Below, in pieces: positions 18,884 through 28,424 of a DNA stretch of 64,000 nucleotides. Location of the stretch: NCBI GenBank assembly GCA_031257015.1, contig JAIRPK010000015.1, positions 86,258 through 150,257 of the forward strand, given 5' to 3'. The notes under the pieces were generated by a model. That model was given only the letters and a program-made list of their open reading frames with translations, did not search any database and was not told the DNA's origin. A program made the position numbers and the translations under genes. This stretch comes from Tannerellaceae bacterium. GTDB lineage: Bacteria > Bacteroidota > Bacteroidia > Bacteroidales > Tannerellaceae. Every line of letters begins with the position of its first letter. Positions within the stretch are counted from its first letter, which is position 1.

Positions 18884-19513
18884 TTATTTCTCCTGAAGTT
18901 CCTTATTCCGCGAACGATGCACCCAGATGATAATCGACACGACAATTAATGCCATTGGCGGTAAAATCATTAGGCCGTTATTGACGTAACCCAAGTCATA
19001 ACAGATTTTGGGAATCACCTGATAACCGAGCAAAGTCCCTGAACCGAACAATTCGCGGAAGAAACCAATAATGATCAATATTATGCCATAACCCAAGCCA
19101 TTCCCAATGCCGTCAAGGAACGACGCCCACGGGCCGTTGCCCAAAGCAAAAGCCTCCAGACGCCCCATCAGGATACAATTAGTAATGATCAACCCGACGA
19201 AGACAGACAGCTGCTTATTAACGTCGTATGCAAAAGCTTTCAATACTTCACTCACGATAGTCACCAAAGCCGCCACGACGACTAGCTGAACAATAATACG
19301 TATGCGGTTCGGAATTGTGTTGCGTAGCAATGAAATGATGACGTTGGCAAAAGCCACGACGATGGTAACGGAAGCAGCCATAACAATAGAAGGTTCCAAC
19401 TTAGACGTTACCGCCAACGCCGAGCAAATTCCAAGCATCTGAATGATAACCGGATTATTTTTGCTTAACGGGCCGGCCAAAATGCTTTTATTTTTACTAG
19501 ATAAAAATCCCAT
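18884..19513 (-). CDS. nqrD: Na+-NQR subunit D
   Basis: A 209-residue polytopic membrane subunit paired with NqrE. Segments such as [12 protein letters not shown] and [15 protein letters not shown] carry the conserved cysteines and the Na+-path helices. It lies 7 bp downstream of nqrC. Confidence 0.95.
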   Translation of the reverse strand: MGFLSSKNKSILAGPLSKNNPVIIQMLGICSALAVTSKLEPSIVMAASVTIVVAFANVIISLLRNTIPNRIRIIVQLVVVAALVTIVSEVLKAFAYDVNKQLSVFVGLIITNCILMGRLEAFALGNGPWASFLDGIGNGLGYGIILIIIGFFRELFGSGTLLGYQVIPKICYDLGYVNNGLMILPPMALIVVSIIIWVHRSRNKELQEK

Positions 19514-19520
19514 CTTTAAA

Positions 19521-20207
19521 TCAATTAGTATCGGTTAGAAATTTCTCATATTCTCGAAGGCTGTTCTCCAGCATCATGCTTACCCCTTTGCTTGTTATTG
19601 TGCCGCCAGAAATACCGTCAACGTAATCTTGCTCTGTTGTTGACTTGCCTGGCTTTACAATCGCAATTGACTTAAATTCATTATTAATGAATATGTGTTT
19701 GCCTGCAAATTGGTCACTGAAAGAAGTGTTTACAATCTCGGCTCCAAGCCCAGGCGTTTCTCCTGCATGTCCGAAATCTGCGCCAAAGACGGTATTTCTG
19801 TCTTCGTTTACCGAAATATACCCCCAAAGTGGTCCCCAAAGACCTGCTCCGCTGAGTGCCATTATATATTTTGTCTGCCCGTCGATGCCTGCTATGAAAA
19901 CCGGATAAACATTTCGTTCAAAAGCCTTTGCAACATCCTCCGCAAAAGCATCACCATCCGTTTTATGCCCCTGTGCATCGACAAAAAAAGCATCCTTTAT
20001 CAACTCGTTGTATTTTTGCTTGGCCTCTTTAGCCGTAACTCTTACATTAATCGAGCGCAGAATCTGCTGACGCTTATCATTTTCTTCATTTTCTTTCTGA
20101 AAGCTCTTCAGCGACTGCGAAGTGAAGGCTAGAACAACGGCAACGGCGACTACCATTACCGAAGCATATATTATTGTATAAGTATTACTGTCTCTATTCA
20201 TAATCAT
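19521..20207 (-). CDS. nqrC: Na+-NQR subunit C (covalent FMN)
   Basis: A 228-residue subunit with one N-terminal membrane helix and a periplasmic FMN-binding domain. The flavinylation motif reads [12 protein letters not shown] near residue 205. The usual S-G-A-T is S-G-G-T here, and the acceptor Thr is kept. FMN attachment needs an ApbE transferase, which is not in this window. Confidence 0.94.
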   Translation of the reverse strand: MIMNRDSNTYTIIYASVMVVAVAVVLAFTSQSLKSFQKENEENDKRQQILRSINVRVTAKEAKQKYNELIKDAFFVDAQGHKTDGDAFAEDVAKAFERNVYPVFIAGIDGQTKYIMALSGAGLWGPLWGYISVNEDRNTVFGADFGHAGETPGLGAEIVNTSFSDQFAGKHIFINNEFKSIAIVKPGKSTTEQDYVDGISGGTITSKGVSMMLENSLREYEKFLTDTN

Positions 20208-20212
20208 TTATG

Positions 20213-21418
20213 TTAAAGCTTATAATTCCCGGCTCGCTTCATACGCCGCAATATATTTCTTTGCACGACGTAGTAATCAATCAGCGGTGCGAAGATGTTC
20301 ATCAGCAGAATCGCCAACATCATCCCTTCTGGATAGCCAGGATTCAGAGCACGGATAGCGATAGCCAACATTCCGACCAAAAGTCCGAAGATGTATTTGC
20401 CTTTTTCCGTGCGTGCAGACGTTACCGGATCTGTTGCCATGAAAACCGCTCCGAAAGCAAAGCCGCCCAAACAGATATGTTCCCATGGCGAAGCCTGCAT
20501 AACAGCAGTTGTCCCCACCAGGTTGAACAGCAACGCCGCCGCTATGCCTCCCACAAAGACGGAAATCATCGTCTTCCAGCTCGCTACACCCGTAAAGAGG
20601 AGAATCACTGCGCCGATCAGTATGGCCAGTGTGGAAGTCTCGCCAATCGAACCCGGAATCAGACCGAGAAACATATCCCAAAGACTTAGCGGATGTCCCA
20701 ACGAGTTCATGGCCTGGAACGACCCGTCGGACGGAGCCACGTTTATTTGTCCGAGAGGCGTAGCGCCGGAAAAGCCGTCAACGATCCTGCCGCCGCCAAG
20801 ACCAAACGTTGTGCCGGTACGTACAAACACCTGGTCGCCCGACATGCAGGCCGGATAAGAGAAAAATAAAAAAGCGCGTGTTACCAGCGCCACATTAAAG
20901 ATATTATATCCTGTTCCTCCGAACACTTCCTTTGCGAAAATCACCGCAAAAGCAGTTGCGACTGCAATCATCCACAGCGGCGTATCAACCGGAACGATGA
21001 GCGGAATCAATATGCCTGAGACAAGGAATCCCTCCTGAATCTCCTCCTTCTTCCATTGCGCGACAATGAACTCAATTCCAAGGCCTACGATGTAAGAAAC
21101 GATGATAATCGGCGCCACAGCGAGGAAACCGAACAAGAACATCTCGCAAAATCCAGCCTCCGTCCCGATTGCCAGGTAATGCTGATAGCCCGTATTAAAC
21201 ATTCCGAAGAGCAGAGCCGGAACAAGCGCGATGATAACTGCCGTCATTGTTCGTTTTGCATCCATATTGTCGTGTATATGAACGCCCGACTTGGCTGTTT
21301 CGTTCGGTACGAAGAGGAAGGTTTCAAAACCCTCGAAAACCGAACGGAACATCCCGAATTTCCCCCCTTCCTCAAAGTGGGGCTTAATTTTATCAAGGTA
21401 TTTCCTTAACGCTTTCAA
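20213..21418 (-). CDS. nqrB: Na+-NQR subunit B (covalent FMN, quinone side)
   Basis: A 401-residue membrane subunit with about ten helices. DGFSGATPLGQ near residue 215 is the FMN-threonine attachment site, matching the S(T)GAT rule. It also contributes to riboflavin and quinone sites. It is followed by nqrC after 5 bp. Confidence 0.96.
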   Translation of the reverse strand: MKALRKYLDKIKPHFEEGGKFGMFRSVFEGFETFLFVPNETAKSGVHIHDNMDAKRTMTAVIIALVPALLFGMFNTGYQHYLAIGTEAGFCEMFLFGFLAVAPIIIVSYIVGLGIEFIVAQWKKEEIQEGFLVSGILIPLIVPVDTPLWMIAVATAFAVIFAKEVFGGTGYNIFNVALVTRAFLFFSYPACMSGDQVFVRTGTTFGLGGGRIVDGFSGATPLGQINVAPSDGSFQAMNSLGHPLSLWDMFLGLIPGSIGETSTLAILIGAVILLFTGVASWKTMISVFVGGIAAALLFNLVGTTAVMQASPWEHICLGGFAFGAVFMATDPVTSARTEKGKYIFGLLVGMLAIAIRALNPGYPEGMMLAILLMNIFAPLIDYYVVQRNILRRMKRAGNYKL

Positions 21419-21443
21419 TGTTTTATATCAATTAAACGTGTTA

Positions 21444-22796
21444 TTAATTCATTTCTTTATAGAGAAGGTTCAACCCGTCGCGAACGATGCGCTGAAGCTC
21501 AATTTTAGATGTATCGACAAATTCGCACAGAGCAAAATCCTCCGGCGCAACTTCGTATATGCCAAGATTTTCCATCTTGTCTATATCGAAAGCGATGATG
21601 GCTTTGAGTAAAAATTCGGGATAAATATCAAAAGGGAATACTTTATCATATTCGTTTGACATTATCATTGCCCTTCGTCCCCCTCTAATACGCGCATCAA
21701 TCACATATTCTTTACTTTTTCCAAGAATCCACGCGAGAAAGGTTCTGCTGATGCTGAATTTGTTCAGTCCTGGCATTGCCCATCCCAGGAAATCATGCGT
21801 ATTGTCGCCTTCGGGGATGATGGTTATTTGCGAATCGTAAGCGCCGAGATAATCATCCTTTCCGACTTTCGTTCCTGTAAGAACATTACCGCTGATGATT
21901 CGGATTTTCTCCCGTCCGTCCAGTACTTTTCCCTCTACCAAGCTGCGAATCGTGCATCCTGCATGAGTTTTTATATATCCCCTCTCGGTTGTTTCCGATC
22001 CGGTTATTGCAATCAGTCTCGTAAAATCGACTATACCTTTATTAAACAGTGCGCCTATTGTTATAACGTCTTCCGGATTGACCGTCCATACGGTTTCTCC
22101 CTTATTTACAGGCTTAATATGGTTTATCAAAACGCTCGCATTGGCTGCCGGATGAGGGCCTTCGACTTCAACAAGTTCAACGTTTTCAGGTGCGTCAAAT
22201 GTAAAGCCTTTACGTATTCCTGCATAGACTTTTCCTTCTGTTAGCTTTGCCAAAGCTTCCAAACCTGTGCGAAAATCAGTTTCGCGACCTCTTAATATGT
22301 ATAAGAAATCCGGTGCAAGTGGAGCAGAGTAAAAAGCTGACAGGAAAATATCCCGTGGAACCGTGTCGGGAGCGGCCACAACGTCGTATGGTCGCTGGCG
22401 AATGACCGGCCACAATCCTGCTTCGAGAATTGCGTCGCGCACTTCATGTGAAGAGATGGTAGAAACATTTTTCTGTCCGAAGTTAACATATTCGTTAGCT
22501 GCGTCCGGCTTAATAACTATGTTAAGAAGTTTTCGTTTTTCTCCTCTGTTTACGGCAATTATCTCGCCACTTACTGGAGCGGCGAATTTTATTTGTTGAC
22601 GGTTTTTATCAATCATTACCGCCGAGCCTGCTCCCACTTTATCGCCTGGCTTGACGATGACTTTCGGAGAAATGCCCTGATAGTTGGAGGGCGTAACTGC
22701 GAATGTTTCGCTCTGTTTGCCTTCGAGCATTACATTAGAAGCTTTTCCTTTCAGATGAATATCTAAACCTCGCTTAATTTTGATCACTTGTGTCAT
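21444..22796 (-). CDS. nqrA: Na+-NQR subunit A
   Basis: A 450-residue soluble subunit of the complex, first gene of the operon. KIKRGLDIHLKGKA at the start and DFALCEFVDTSKIELQ near the C-terminus are characteristic. It is reported to contact quinone at the cytoplasmic face. The operon order A-F is the standard one. Confidence 0.95.
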   Translation of the reverse strand: MTQVIKIKRGLDIHLKGKASNVMLEGKQSETFAVTPSNYQGISPKVIVKPGDKVGAGSAVMIDKNRQQIKFAAPVSGEIIAVNRGEKRKLLNIVIKPDAANEYVNFGQKNVSTISSHEVRDAILEAGLWPVIRQRPYDVVAAPDTVPRDIFLSAFYSAPLAPDFLYILRGRETDFRTGLEALAKLTEGKVYAGIRKGFTFDAPENVELVEVEGPHPAANASVLINHIKPVNKGETVWTVNPEDVITIGALFNKGIVDFTRLIAITGSETTERGYIKTHAGCTIRSLVEGKVLDGREKIRIISGNVLTGTKVGKDDYLGAYDSQITIIPEGDNTHDFLGWAMPGLNKFSISRTFLAWILGKSKEYVIDARIRGGRRAMIMSNEYDKVFPFDIYPEFLLKAIIAFDIDKMENLGIYEVAPEDFALCEFVDTSKIELQRIVRDGLNLLYKEMN

Positions 22797-22830
22797 GATG
22801 CAATGAAGTATCTTTTTTTTAATTTTAGCG

Positions 22831-22838
22831 CAAAAATA
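22831..22838 (-). promoter_or_regulatory. nqr operon -7 promoter box
   Basis: Read on the minus strand, TATTTTTG followed by CGC lies 35 bp before the nqrA ATG and fits TAnnTTTG. A TTGTTTTC stretch roughly 20 bp further upstream can serve as the -33 region. Confidence 0.55.
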
Positions 22839-23472
22839 ATCATTAATTTATTCCGTGAAAACAATTGTTGATAACTTAATAGATAAATCAAATAAATGAC
22901 TAGAAATGTCGAATCTCCACTTGTTAACAAAGCTTCTTCCCTGTCCGTTACGCCCCGCTCCCGCTACGTCTTGCCGCATTACTGCCGCCTTGTGTTTGAT
23001 ATGCGTTTTATCGCCTTCGCCCCATGTAACTTTTTTTATATGTGCAAATTTAATATGGCGCTAAACAAAAACAATATGGCGAAGGAACAATTCTGCCGTC
23101 CTGGCGAATAAATAGACCGGCTTAATCATCAGATTAACTTCTGCATTTGTAAAAAGAATAACGAAATAAAAAAAGTAAATGAAATCATGAGTAATTTAAA
23201 GACAGTCTTGGGACCAGCCTGCTATTTGTCCCAGCTTTTCGACATATTTATGCAGGAAATATACATTCTTATAAGTAAATTAAAGTCATATTCCTGGAAG
23301 TTTAATTTAATTTCTCGCCAAATCCACTGCCTTTTTCAACAATTCTGCATAAATGAACCAAGTGGTTACATTGACGAAGGTAAAACAATGCGCTGTTTCT
23401 GGATAAGTATCTTGAAGAGCTTGAAAATCAAGATGTTTTCTTGCCTGTTTAACTTCTTGCGCTATCAAAAAA
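22839..23472. other. Intergenic region between nqrA and array C, no gene seen
   Basis: Short open frames here (for example 22896-23111) have no recognisable domain, signal or ribosome site. An open frame starting at 23187 runs through array C into the T9SS plug gene, but its first part looks non-coding (see that gene). Confidence 0.5.
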
Positions 23473-23815
23473 ACATGTTTTTCCGGCAATTAAACATGTT
23501 TTTTTACTGTTACAACATGTATTTCTGTCGCTGCAACATGTTTTCCTGGCTCCTGAACATGTTTTTTTGCCGCTGCAACATGTTTTCTTCGCAATTGAAC
23601 ATGTTTTTCTGTCGCTACAACATGTTTTTTTCCCTCCTGAACATGTTTTTTTACCGATTACGCATGTTCTCTACACAGCAAAAACGGTTTAATTGCCAAA
23701 AAAACATGTTCAATCGCGAGAAAAACATGTTGCGGAGCCAGAAAAACATGTTCAATCGTGAGAAAAACATGTTGCAGAAGCAAGAAAACATGTTTTTTCC
23801 TGAAAAAAAACATGG
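23473..23815. repeat. Array C: 17 AACATGTT cores at 21-bp steps with T/A tracts
   Basis: The palindromic core AACATGTT (sometimes with one change) recurs at 23473, 23494, 23515, 23536, 23557, 23578, 23599, 23620, 23641, 23662, 23683 (degenerate), 23704, 23725, 23746, 23767 and 23788, exactly 21 bp apart, with a final one near 23810. In the left half the core is followed by a run of about four to seven T. In the right half it is preceded by four to five A, so the array flips polarity near 23680 while keeping phase. It sits directly upstream of the T9SS plug gene. Confidence 0.95.
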
Positions 23816-23825
23816 ATGCGCAGTT

Positions 23826-25121
23826 ATGCAAAGACTTTTTTCCTGGCAAATCCCCTACCCTGGCGTACTTGCCCTTATCATTTTCCTTATTTTGTTTTTC
23901 AATTCTCATTTTTCGGTTCTCTATTCTCAGGAAATACGAAAGACGGCGGTATATGATGAGCAGTTGAAGTCGTTGCAGATGCGTATTGGTGGCGAGCCGT
24001 GTTTGATGCCCGTTATTGAGATGAACGGCGGTGAGAAGGTTGAAATATCTTTCGATGCTTTCGGTCATGATTATAAGCGCTTTGCGTATGCCGTTGAATA
24101 TTGCGATGCGGATTGGCGCTTGTCCGCCTTGTCGCAGATGGAGTACATGGATGGGATGCCCGGATTAACGATAAATGATTTTGCCGGCTCGACAAATACT
24201 ACGGTTGAATATACAAATTACCGTTTGGAGATGCCTAATGACGATGTAAGGTTAAAGATTTCCGGGAATTATGTTGTTCGCATATATCCGGAAGGCGAGC
24301 CTGCGCATACGCTCCTGACGGCTTGCTTTTCTGTCGTTGAGTCGCAGGTTGTTATTGATGGCGGTGTGAGCGGCAACACGTTGCTTGATTATAATCAAGG
24401 GCGCCAGCAAGTAGATTTCAGCATATTGCTTCGCAATCTTGCCGTTCAGAATCCTCAGACGGAGTTAAAGGTTTTTGTATATCAAAATGGCAGGAAGGAT
24501 AATGCCGTATCTGGATTGAATCCGACGTCGATATTGCGCGACAGGCTTGTGTATGAGCGGAATCGCAAGTTAATTTTCGAGGCCGGCAACGAATATCGCC
24601 GCTTCGAGTTTTTGAGTAATATGTATAATGGGATTGGCGTGGAAAACATTCGTTTTTTCAATCCCTTCTACCATGTAACGTTGCAGTCTGACATGCCTCG
24701 TCGTGGTCAGGTACATCGTTATGATGAAGACCACGACGGGCGCTACTATATACGCTGTCGGAACTGCTCCGAAGCGGATCGTGAAGCTGACTATTGCTTT
24801 GTACATTTTTCGTTGAAGATGTCCGAATTGCCCGGCGGCACGCTTCATTTGCTGGGCGATGCGTTCAATAACATGTTGGATGAGAGAAGTCGGCTGACAT
24901 ACAATTCCTCTTCCGGGCAGTACGAGAAATACGTTCTTCTGAAGCAGGGTCATTATAATTATTCCTACGTTTTTTTAGCTCTTGGGCAGAGTGCAGGCGA
25001 ATCGTTCCCTGTTGAGGGCAGTTTTTACCAAACGAGTAATGAATACGACATATTTGTTTACTTCCGCCCCTTTGGCGTTAGGTATGACAAATTGGTTGGT
25101 GTGCGGAAAATCAGGGAGTGA
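23826..25121 (+). CDS. Type IX secretion system plug protein (DUF5103)
   Basis: A 431-residue secreted protein of the DUF5103 family, named type IX secretion system plug protein because relatives plug the SprA translocon. The N-terminus MQRLFSWQIPYPGVLALIIF with a following hydrophobic stretch is a signal peptide. The body starts EIRKTAVYDEQLKSLQM and contains the family segments FNPFYHVTLQSDMPR and YNYSYVFLALG. The open frame extends upstream to 23187, but that part is array C and lacks protein character, so the ATG at 23826 was chosen. It is convergent with the OMP gene and shares an inverted-repeat terminator with it. Confidence 0.88.
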   Translation: MQRLFSWQIPYPGVLALIIFLILFFNSHFSVLYSQEIRKTAVYDEQLKSLQMRIGGEPCLMPVIEMNGGEKVEISFDAFGHDYKRFAYAVEYCDADWRLSALSQMEYMDGMPGLTINDFAGSTNTTVEYTNYRLEMPNDDVRLKISGNYVVRIYPEGEPAHTLLTACFSVVESQVVIDGGVSGNTLLDYNQGRQQVDFSILLRNLAVQNPQTELKVFVYQNGRKDNAVSGLNPTSILRDRLVYERNRKLIFEAGNEYRRFEFLSNMYNGIGVENIRFFNPFYHVTLQSDMPRRGQVHRYDEDHDGRYYIRCRNCSEADREADYCFVHFSLKMSELPGGTLHLLGDAFNNMLDERSRLTYNSSSGQYEKYVLLKQGHYNYSYVFLALGQSAGESFPVEGSFYQTSNEYDIFVYFRPFGVRYDKLVGVRKIRE

Positions 25122-25126
25122 AATTG

Positions 25127-25205
25127 TTTTAAAGTTTTCAGCTATTGTTTTTCATTTCGCTGTTGTCACCTGCAAACGAAAAACTGATAGCTGAAAACTT
25201 TAAAA
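25127..25205. terminator. Long inverted repeat between convergent genes
   Basis: Perfect 19-bp arms at 25127-25145 (TTTTAAAGTTTTCAGCTAT) and 25187-25205, with further pairing of GTTTTTC and GAAAAAC inside. It lies between the plug gene stop and the stop of the minus-strand OMP gene and probably terminates both. Confidence 0.6.
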
Positions 25206-25210
25206 ACACG

Positions 25211-25945
25211 TCAGAATCCAAATGCGAGTGAGATGTAAAGATTTCCGGTTTTTAGTGAAAAGTCATCTTCTGTCAGCATGTCCATGTAGGCCTTGAAGTT
25301 TTTTGATGCGAGGTTTGCCAGGCCTGCTTCGTATCCTGCGAAGATTTTGTATCGCGAGTATTCGATGCCGATGCCGAGTCCCAGTCCGAAGTCGATGTTT
25401 TTCATCATCGGTTTTGGGCCATATAAATCGGCGCTGGGCAAGCCTGCGCTGATGTCGAAGTTCGCCATTGCGATTTGTGCTCTGGGTTTGAGTTTTCCGG
25501 AGATTCCGTAAGCGAAATATGGCCCGATGCGCGGCATGAACCAGATGTCTTTGTCGATTGCGATTTTGTATGCGAAGTAAAAAGGCAGCTGGACGAAGAG
25601 TGGTGTCATATTTATGGTCAGATTTTCGTTTGCTGGGATGATTACTCCGAGGATTGAGAATTGCTGTGCGGCATATTTGACGCTTTTAGCGTTTTTGTAG
25701 GAGAGTTCGGCTCCTGTTTGCAGGACGATGTCTGTTGTGAGGGGGATGTCCAGGGTTAATCCGACATTAAAGCCTGCTCCGACTTTTGAGTCTCCCAATG
25801 CGTCCTGTGTGTTTTCGTTCATTCTCATGCCGGTCAGATTCAGTCCTGCTTTTACTCCGACGGAAATTTGTTGTTGTGCCTGTGCCGTTTGCGTTGCTGC
25901 GGTTATTAAAGATGCAGCGATGATGATAAATAAGATGCTTCTCAT
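25211..25945 (-). CDS. Outer-membrane beta-barrel protein (PorT-like)
   Basis: A 244-residue protein with a signal peptide (MRSILFIIIAASLITAA, cleaved near AQAQ) and alternating hydrophobic strands such as ISVGVKAGLNLTGM, FNVGLTLDIPL and LYISLAFGF. The last residue is Phe, typical of outer-membrane barrels. It matches the OMP_b-brl_2 type of eight-stranded barrels common in Bacteroidota. The function is unknown. Confidence 0.85.
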   Translation of the reverse strand: MRSILFIIIAASLITAATQTAQAQQQISVGVKAGLNLTGMRMNENTQDALGDSKVGAGFNVGLTLDIPLTTDIVLQTGAELSYKNAKSVKYAAQQFSILGVIIPANENLTINMTPLFVQLPFYFAYKIAIDKDIWFMPRIGPYFAYGISGKLKPRAQIAMANFDISAGLPSADLYGPKPMMKNIDFGLGLGIGIEYSRYKIFAGYEAGLANLASKNFKAYMDMLTEDDFSLKTGNLYISLAFGF

Positions 25946-25961
25946 ATAATATAATGATGTA

Positions 25962-27341
25962 TTAAATTTTTATTTTGGGTTTATACATATCTGTTGCAGT
26001 TATTCCACATTCATTTTTCATTTGTATTGCATATTCCATTAGTCCGAGTTCTGCTGCGGCATTATTCGTGCCGAAAGTAAATTTTACTCCTGCTTCTTTT
26101 GCTTTCATGATGATGGCCTTGTTTGGGATTCTGTACCGATTGTTTATTTCTAGCGCCTTCCCGCTTTTGGCAAGTGCGTTAACGAATTTGTTCATTCGTT
26201 CTTCTGTCCAGAACTGGTCGTATCGTCCTACCATTTGGTCTGGCAGGAAGCATGGGTTTACATAAATATCCATTGGTTCGTTTAGCACCATGCAGATTCT
26301 GTCAACAATGATGTCCATGTACATTTCTTCTTCGTCGATCCATGTTTCTTCCGGAATCCAGAGCCTCGTTCGGCGTCCTTTATTGTCGGAGAAGGTTAGA
26401 GCGTCGGTAAAGACATAATCAAATTCGTCCCTTACGCTTTTCGAGAATGTTTCGATCCATTCCCTTCCCTCGGCCTGCATTGCAAGGATGAAAGGCTGTG
26501 TGCGCATTGTGTCTAGGAATGTGAGGACTTCGCCGTCATTTGTAATCGGGAATCCAATTCCGCAATTAGGTGCGAGGGCATAGTTTATTCCTGTTTTTCG
26601 GGAGAGTGCTGCTGCTTCCTCCTTGGTTAGTCCTCCCTTGAGATGGACGTGATAGTCGAGGACTGGGAAATCTTCCTGGTGCAGTTTAAGAATATCATCC
26701 TGGTTTTCATCAACATCAGTTGTCTGCGCCTGTGTACGGTCAAGTTTTTTGACTGTAACCGATTTGATTCGTATTTCCCCTTCGTCTGAGCTGGTGAAAG
26801 CCAGTAATCCATCTGCGAGCAGTTGCTCTTTATTGGCTGGAGTTCTGAACGTTTCCGTCGGTTCAGCGTATTCAGCCACGAGATTTCCGTCGATGCTGAC
26901 TGAAATCAGGTTTTCCTCCACGCTGACTCCCAAAGTGAACCATTGCTCGTCCCTGACAAAGCTTTTGGTCAGGTTGCGAACGGCGAGTATGCTGCCGCTC
27001 ATTTTCCACCATACGGGGTCATCCCTGTCATTATTAATAGCAACACGATAGCCCTTTTTGAGAAGCTGATCGGTATGGAAGCAAAAGAAGCCTTTTCCGC
27101 CCTTGACTGTTTGCAAGACGATTTCAGCATGGAAATTCTTGAATTTTTTATTGAGGATAGCTGTTGCCTCCTTGCCTTTAAGCGTAATGACTGTATTGTC
27201 GGCCTCCACATTGCCTGTTGCCGTCCAATTACCATCATATCCTTCAAATACGATCTTATTTCCTGAGCCGGAGCAGGAAAACATTAATAAAGCGCCCGCG
27301 ACAAGCGCTCCGGCAAAAACTAAAGCAGATAGTTTATTCAT
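25962..27341 (-). CDS. Lipoprotein with DUF1080 domain fused to a PHP/amidohydrolase-like domain
   Basis: A 459-residue lipoprotein (signal ending LLMFSCSGSG). Residues about 30-205 form a DUF1080/3-keto-disaccharide hydrolase jelly roll (KNFHAEIVLQTVKGGKGFFCFHT, WFTLGVSVEENLISVSIDGN). Residues about 228-459 form a metal-dependent hydrolase-like barrel starting DYHVHLKGG, with a His-x-His typical of PHP and amidohydrolase proteins. DUF1080 enzymes are linked to breakdown of 3-keto-glycosides. The fusion to a PHP-like domain and the divergent sugar isomerase next door suggest extracytoplasmic sugar processing; the substrate is unknown. Confidence 0.82.
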   Translation of the reverse strand: MNKLSALVFAGALVAGALLMFSCSGSGNKIVFEGYDGNWTATGNVEADNTVITLKGKEATAILNKKFKNFHAEIVLQTVKGGKGFFCFHTDQLLKKGYRVAINNDRDDPVWWKMSGSILAVRNLTKSFVRDEQWFTLGVSVEENLISVSIDGNLVAEYAEPTETFRTPANKEQLLADGLLAFTSSDEGEIRIKSVTVKKLDRTQAQTTDVDENQDDILKLHQEDFPVLDYHVHLKGGLTKEEAAALSRKTGINYALAPNCGIGFPITNDGEVLTFLDTMRTQPFILAMQAEGREWIETFSKSVRDEFDYVFTDALTFSDNKGRRTRLWIPEETWIDEEEMYMDIIVDRICMVLNEPMDIYVNPCFLPDQMVGRYDQFWTEERMNKFVNALAKSGKALEINNRYRIPNKAIIMKAKEAGVKFTFGTNNAAAELGLMEYAIQMKNECGITATDMYKPKIKI

Positions 27342-27420
27342 GAAATATATTGATTAGATATTAAATAATTTTTCCAAGCCCAAAAATAGCTTTTTTTCCG
27401 TCAGGAGAGAAAAAAAGTTT

Positions 27421-27428
27421 TATATTTG
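27421..27428 (+). promoter_or_regulatory. -7 box for the sugar isomerase gene
   Basis: TATATTTG followed by CG lies 33 bp upstream of the ATG at 27462 and fits TAnnTTTG. A T-rich stretch sits at the -33 position. Confidence 0.55.
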
Positions 27429-27461
27429 CGAACATTATAAACCACGATAAAATAATAAAAA

Positions 27462-28346
27462 ATGCAAACCAGAAGAGAATTTCTCAGACAAGCAGCCGCC
27501 GCACTCGCCGGCGGATTAGCGTTACCCCAGATTTTCACATCATGCGGAGGAGGTAAGGCAGCAGCAGTAAAAAAAAACATCGGCCTCCAACTGTACAGCC
27601 TTCGGGAAATGGTAAAAGACGAAGGCATCGAAAAGGTGTTGGAGGCGGTCGCCAAGATGGGCTACACAAACGTTGAGTTGGCAAGTTATAATGACGGTCA
27701 GATTTACGGTATGTCCCCAGCCTCATTCAAGAAACTCCTTGACGATAATGGCCTAAGATGCACGAGCGCTCACGTTTCGACGACTTACACGAAAGAAACG
27801 GAAGCAGAAGCCTTCCAATGGTGGGACAAGGCTATCGACGCCCATAACACTGTCGGATTAAAATATTTAATTCAGCCCTGGCTGGACGTAAATGAAAATA
27901 CGCCGCTGGATACATTAAAGCAATACTGCGACTATTTCAGCAGCGTTGGTCAGAAGACAGCCGCCGCCAGCATATCCTTCGGCTATCACAACCATGCCCA
28001 TGAGTTTAAAACCATAGACGGACAGCCGATTTATGATTTAATGCTCGATAACGTGAGCAAAAACCACGTAACCTTCGAGCTGGATGTATTCTGGTGTATC
28101 AAAGGTGGCGCAGATCCTGTAAAATACCTCGCCGAACGTCCCGGTCAATTCAAAGCTATCCATATTAAAGACGCAAAAGAAATAGGCGCAAGTAAAGAGA
28201 TAAACTTCCAGCCAATTTTCGAGCAGATGAAAGCCAACAACATAAAAGACTGGTTCGTCGAAGTCGAGGAATATACAAACAACAATCCCGTTGAAAGTGT
28301 CCAGCAGAGCTACGACTACCTTGCAGCAGCTGAATACGTATATTAG
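27462..28346 (+). CDS. Tat-type secreted sugar phosphate isomerase/epimerase-like protein
   Basis: A 294-residue xylose-isomerase-like TIM barrel (AP-endonuclease-2 superfamily). The N-terminus TRREFLRQAAAALAGG is a twin-arginine signal and is followed by FTSCGGG, a lipobox-like Cys, so it is probably exported folded and anchored. Barrel motifs include YNHPHE-like FGYHNHAHEFK, FELDVFWCIKGGADP (metal Asp) and HIKDAK. It faces the DUF1080-PHP gene divergently. Such proteins accompany 3-keto-sugar pathways, which fits the neighbour. Confidence 0.85.
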   Translation: MQTRREFLRQAAAALAGGLALPQIFTSCGGGKAAAVKKNIGLQLYSLREMVKDEGIEKVLEAVAKMGYTNVELASYNDGQIYGMSPASFKKLLDDNGLRCTSAHVSTTYTKETEAEAFQWWDKAIDAHNTVGLKYLIQPWLDVNENTPLDTLKQYCDYFSSVGQKTAAASISFGYHNHAHEFKTIDGQPIYDLMLDNVSKNHVTFELDVFWCIKGGADPVKYLAERPGQFKAIHIKDAKEIGASKEINFQPIFEQMKANNIKDWFVEVEEYTNNNPVESVQQSYDYLAAAEYVY

Positions 28347-28379
28347 CATATTCAGTGCAGGGTTAACACATAAATTAAT

Positions 28380-28415
28380 GGGGGATTAGCCAACAACCGG
28401 GCAGTCCCCCTTTTT
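28380..28415 (+). terminator. Rho-independent terminator
   Basis: GGGGGA (28380-28385) pairs with TCCCCC (28405-28410), followed by TTTTT. It is 33 bp past the isomerase stop and only 10 bp ahead of the permease start. Confidence 0.6.
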
Positions 28416-28424
28416 ATAAAGCAT

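Noticed and set aside
22896..23111. 71-residue plus-strand frame
   Set aside because: No domain, and no promoter or ribosome site evident.
23187..23825. N-terminal extension of the T9SS plug protein through array C
   Set aside because: A signal peptide starts at 23826, and the upstream codons are repeat or low-quality sequence.
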